The notes under the pieces: model-generated | The model's database searches: none | What the model saw: only the letters and a program-made list of their open reading frames with translations | Told to the model about the DNA's origin: nothing | Translations under genes and position numbers: made by a program | Source of the DNA: Pseudomonas sp. GCEP-101 | GTDB taxonomy: Bacteria > Pseudomonadota > Gammaproteobacteria > Pseudomonadales > Pseudomonadaceae | Direction of reading: 5' to 3' | DNA: 64,000 bases | NCBI RefSeq assembly: GCF_025133575.1 | Contig: NZ_CP104011.1 | Location: 2,728,001-2,792,000 of the forward strand | Shown: one piece after another, positions 62,670-64,000 of the stretch | Numbering within the stretch: the stretch's first letter is position 1 | Layout: the number at the start of each line of letters is the position of its first letter

Positions 62670-63530
62670 TCAGGCGAATCGGTGCAGCAGCTCGGCGCGG
62701 GCAAGCAGTTGCACGTCGCCGCCGACGCGGACCTCGTCATCCTGGCCGACCTGCACGTCGAGCCGGCTGGGGCGGCCGACGAAGCGGCCCTGGGCCAGGT
62801 GGAACAGCTCGCCGCGGCGCGCCTTGCCCAGCTCCACCAGGTAGGCGGCGACGGGGCCGGCGGCGCTGCCGGTGGCGACGTCCTCGATGATCCCCGCGGC
62901 GTCCCAGGTACGGCCTTCGCGATTATCCACATCCAGCACGAAAACGAACGCGGCGTTGAGCTTTGCCAGCTCTGCCGTCAGATCCGTGCGCTGGCGCACG
63001 CGCCCCAGGGCCTCGCTGCGCACCGGCAGCAGCAGATAGGGCAGGCCGGTGCTGACGATGGCGGCGGGGTAGTCGGCGAGGTCGGCGGCCGTCAGCGAGA
63101 AGGCCTCGGCGAACCACCGGCGCGTGGCCTCATCGAGCACGCTGCCGAAGTCGGCGCTGCCCTGGTTCATCTCGGCGTGGAAGCCCGCGCCGCGTCGGCG
63201 CGTGATGACCTTCACCGCCTTGGCCGGCAGTTCCAGCGTCCAGAGTTCCTCCTCGCCGCGCTGGTGCAGGTGGTGCAGCAGCGCGGCGGCGCCCAGCACC
63301 GGGTGGCCGGCGAAGGGCAGCTCCTCGTCGAGGGTGAAGATGCGCGCGGAGTAGGTGTCCAGCGACGCGGACGGAAACAGGAAGATCGACTCGAACTGGC
63401 GCAGCTCCTGGGTCAGCGCCTGCAGCGTCTGGGCGGGGATGCCGCGGGCGTCGGGAAACACCGCCAGGCCATTGCCGGTGAGTGGTTGGTCGGCGAAGAC
63501 GTCGACTTGCCAATAGTGTTGCGGGGACAT
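62670..63530 (-). CDS. PhzF-family isomerase/epimerase-like protein
   Basis: 286 residues, two-domain PhzF fold. VDVFADQPLTGNGLAVF is the N-terminal signature; the catalytic-type Glu47 lies in LRQFESIFL; IFTLDEELPFAGHPVLGAAALLH and EDVATGSAAGPVAAYLV are the paired motifs of each half. Family members isomerise diverse small molecules, and PhzF itself is in phenazine synthesis, but no phenazine genes are nearby and the substrate is unknown. Confidence 0.9.
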   Translation of the reverse strand: MSPQHYWQVDVFADQPLTGNGLAVFPDARGIPAQTLQALTQELRQFESIFLFPSASLDTYSARIFTLDEELPFAGHPVLGAAALLHHLHQRGEEELWTLELPAKAVKVITRRRGAGFHAEMNQGSADFGSVLDEATRRWFAEAFSLTAADLADYPAAIVSTGLPYLLLPVRSEALGRVRQRTDLTAELAKLNAAFVFVLDVDNREGRTWDAAGIIEDVATGSAAGPVAAYLVELGKARRGELFHLAQGRFVGRPSRLDVQVGQDDEVRVGGDVQLLARAELLHRFA

Positions 63531-63702
63531 GGGCCTCCAGATGCCGCCCTTGAGCGGTGCAAAGAAAAACTCGACAGCCAGCCTAGCGAGCTATATGTTC
63601 GCCGACAAGAAAGCGCAGGTCACAGCGCCACGCTTTCCAGGCCACCGCAGTGGCCGGCGTCGCTCGGACGGTTCCGGGCGCCTACGTTAACCAGAGGACA
63701 CC

Positions 63703-64000
63703 ATGACTGAACCCCGTTCAGCTCGTCGCTTTGCGCGCATCGATCGCCTACCCCCCTACGTTTTCAACATCACCGCCGACCTGAAGATGGCCGCCCGCCG
63801 CCGTGGCGAGGACATCATCGACCTGTCCATGGGCAACCCGGACGGGGCCACGCCGCCGCACATCGTCGAGAAGCTCTGCCAGGTCGCCCAGCGCGAAGAC
63901 ACCCACGGCTACTCCACGTCCCGTGGTATTCCGCGCCTGCGCCGGGCCATCTCGCACTGGTACCGCGACCGTTATCAGGTGGAGATCGACCCGGAATCCG
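63703..64000 (+). CDS. alaC: Alanine/pyruvate aminotransferase AlaC (N-terminal part; continues past the window)
   Basis: The first 99 codons are present, [21 protein letters not shown]..., followed by [36 protein letters not shown] and [18 protein letters not shown]. This is the N-terminal arm and start of the large domain of class I PLP aminotransferases, closest to AlaC, which makes alanine from pyruvate and glutamate. The PLP lysine lies beyond base 64000. The ATG at 63703 follows CCAGAGGAC. Confidence 0.85.
   Translation, partial: MTEPRSARRFARIDRLPPYVFNITADLKMAARRRGEDIIDLSMGNPDGATPPHIVEKLCQVAQREDTHGYSTSRGIPRLRRAISHWYRDRYQVEIDPES

Overview
The window is GC-rich Pseudomonas chromosome, most likely from the P. 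aeruginosa lineage but not P. aeruginosa itself. Three lines of evidence support this: gene content (AauRS/AatJQMP, ExaC/EatR, AcnD/PrpF, NalD, CueR), blocks that follow the remembered PAO1 gene order (roughly PA4012-PA4025, PA0793-PA0798, PA1335-PA1342 and PA3568-PA3574), and many Pseudomonas-style REP palindromes. Those blocks are joined in a different order from PAO1. I see no prophage, integrase, transposase, CRISPR array, tRNA or rRNA.

Layout. 1-2.8 kb: minor-pilin operon fimU-pilV-pilW-pilX-pilY1 on the minus strand, with pilY1 cut by the window edge. 3-12.2 kb: ethanolamine catabolism (eutC, eutB, permease, AraC-type regulator, ExaC aldehyde dehydrogenase, sigma54 activator EatR). 13.2-15.5 kb: mpl, ubiX and a small lipoprotein. 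16.2-21 kb: NAD(P)-binding protein, a MORN-repeat/C13-protease lipoprotein, a MaoC hydratase, a CidAB/LrgAB pair and a LON N-domain protein. 21.4-29.2 kb: methylcitrate operon prpR-prpB-prpC-acnD-prpF and a methyltransferase. 29.2-30.5 kb: small unknown genes, including a paralogous pair. 30.6-39.3 kb: acidic amino-acid uptake, i.e. the AauRS two-component system, gamma-glutamyltransferase and the AatJQMP ABC transporter, with a clear sigma54 promoter and AauR boxes. 39.3-48 kb: PAP2 phosphatase, Ada, a periplasmic-sensing histidine kinase with an HD-GYP regulator, a RIO-like kinase, a nucleotidyltransferase and an EamA exporter. 48-52.1 kb: copper module (orphan HicB, CueR, CopA, CopZ). 52.1-58.8 kb: NalD-like repressor divergent from an RND pump without an outer-membrane gene, then a Bcr/CflA exporter. 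59.1-64 kb: PrpE, a single-domain response regulator, a zinc metallopeptidase, a PhzF-like protein and the start of alaC.

How parts work together. EutBC splits ethanolamine to acetaldehyde, which ExaC oxidises under EatR/sigma54 control. PrpE (59 kb) makes propionyl-CoA that feeds PrpC, AcnD/PrpF and PrpB (21-28 kb). AauS/AauR should switch on aatJ from the -24/-12 promoter at 39.19 kb. CueR, transcribed just behind copA, has boxes at both copA and copZ.

The gene-poor stretches (8.0-8.3, 12.2-13.2, 15.5-16.2, 21.1-21.4, 46.4-46.9 kb) are packed with two interspersed repeat families: GTAGGAGCG REP palindromes whose inner stems covary, and a ~120-bp element bounded by CCCTCTCCC hairpins. These two families, usually found side by side, and a MORN-C13 lipoprotein are the least explained parts of the window.
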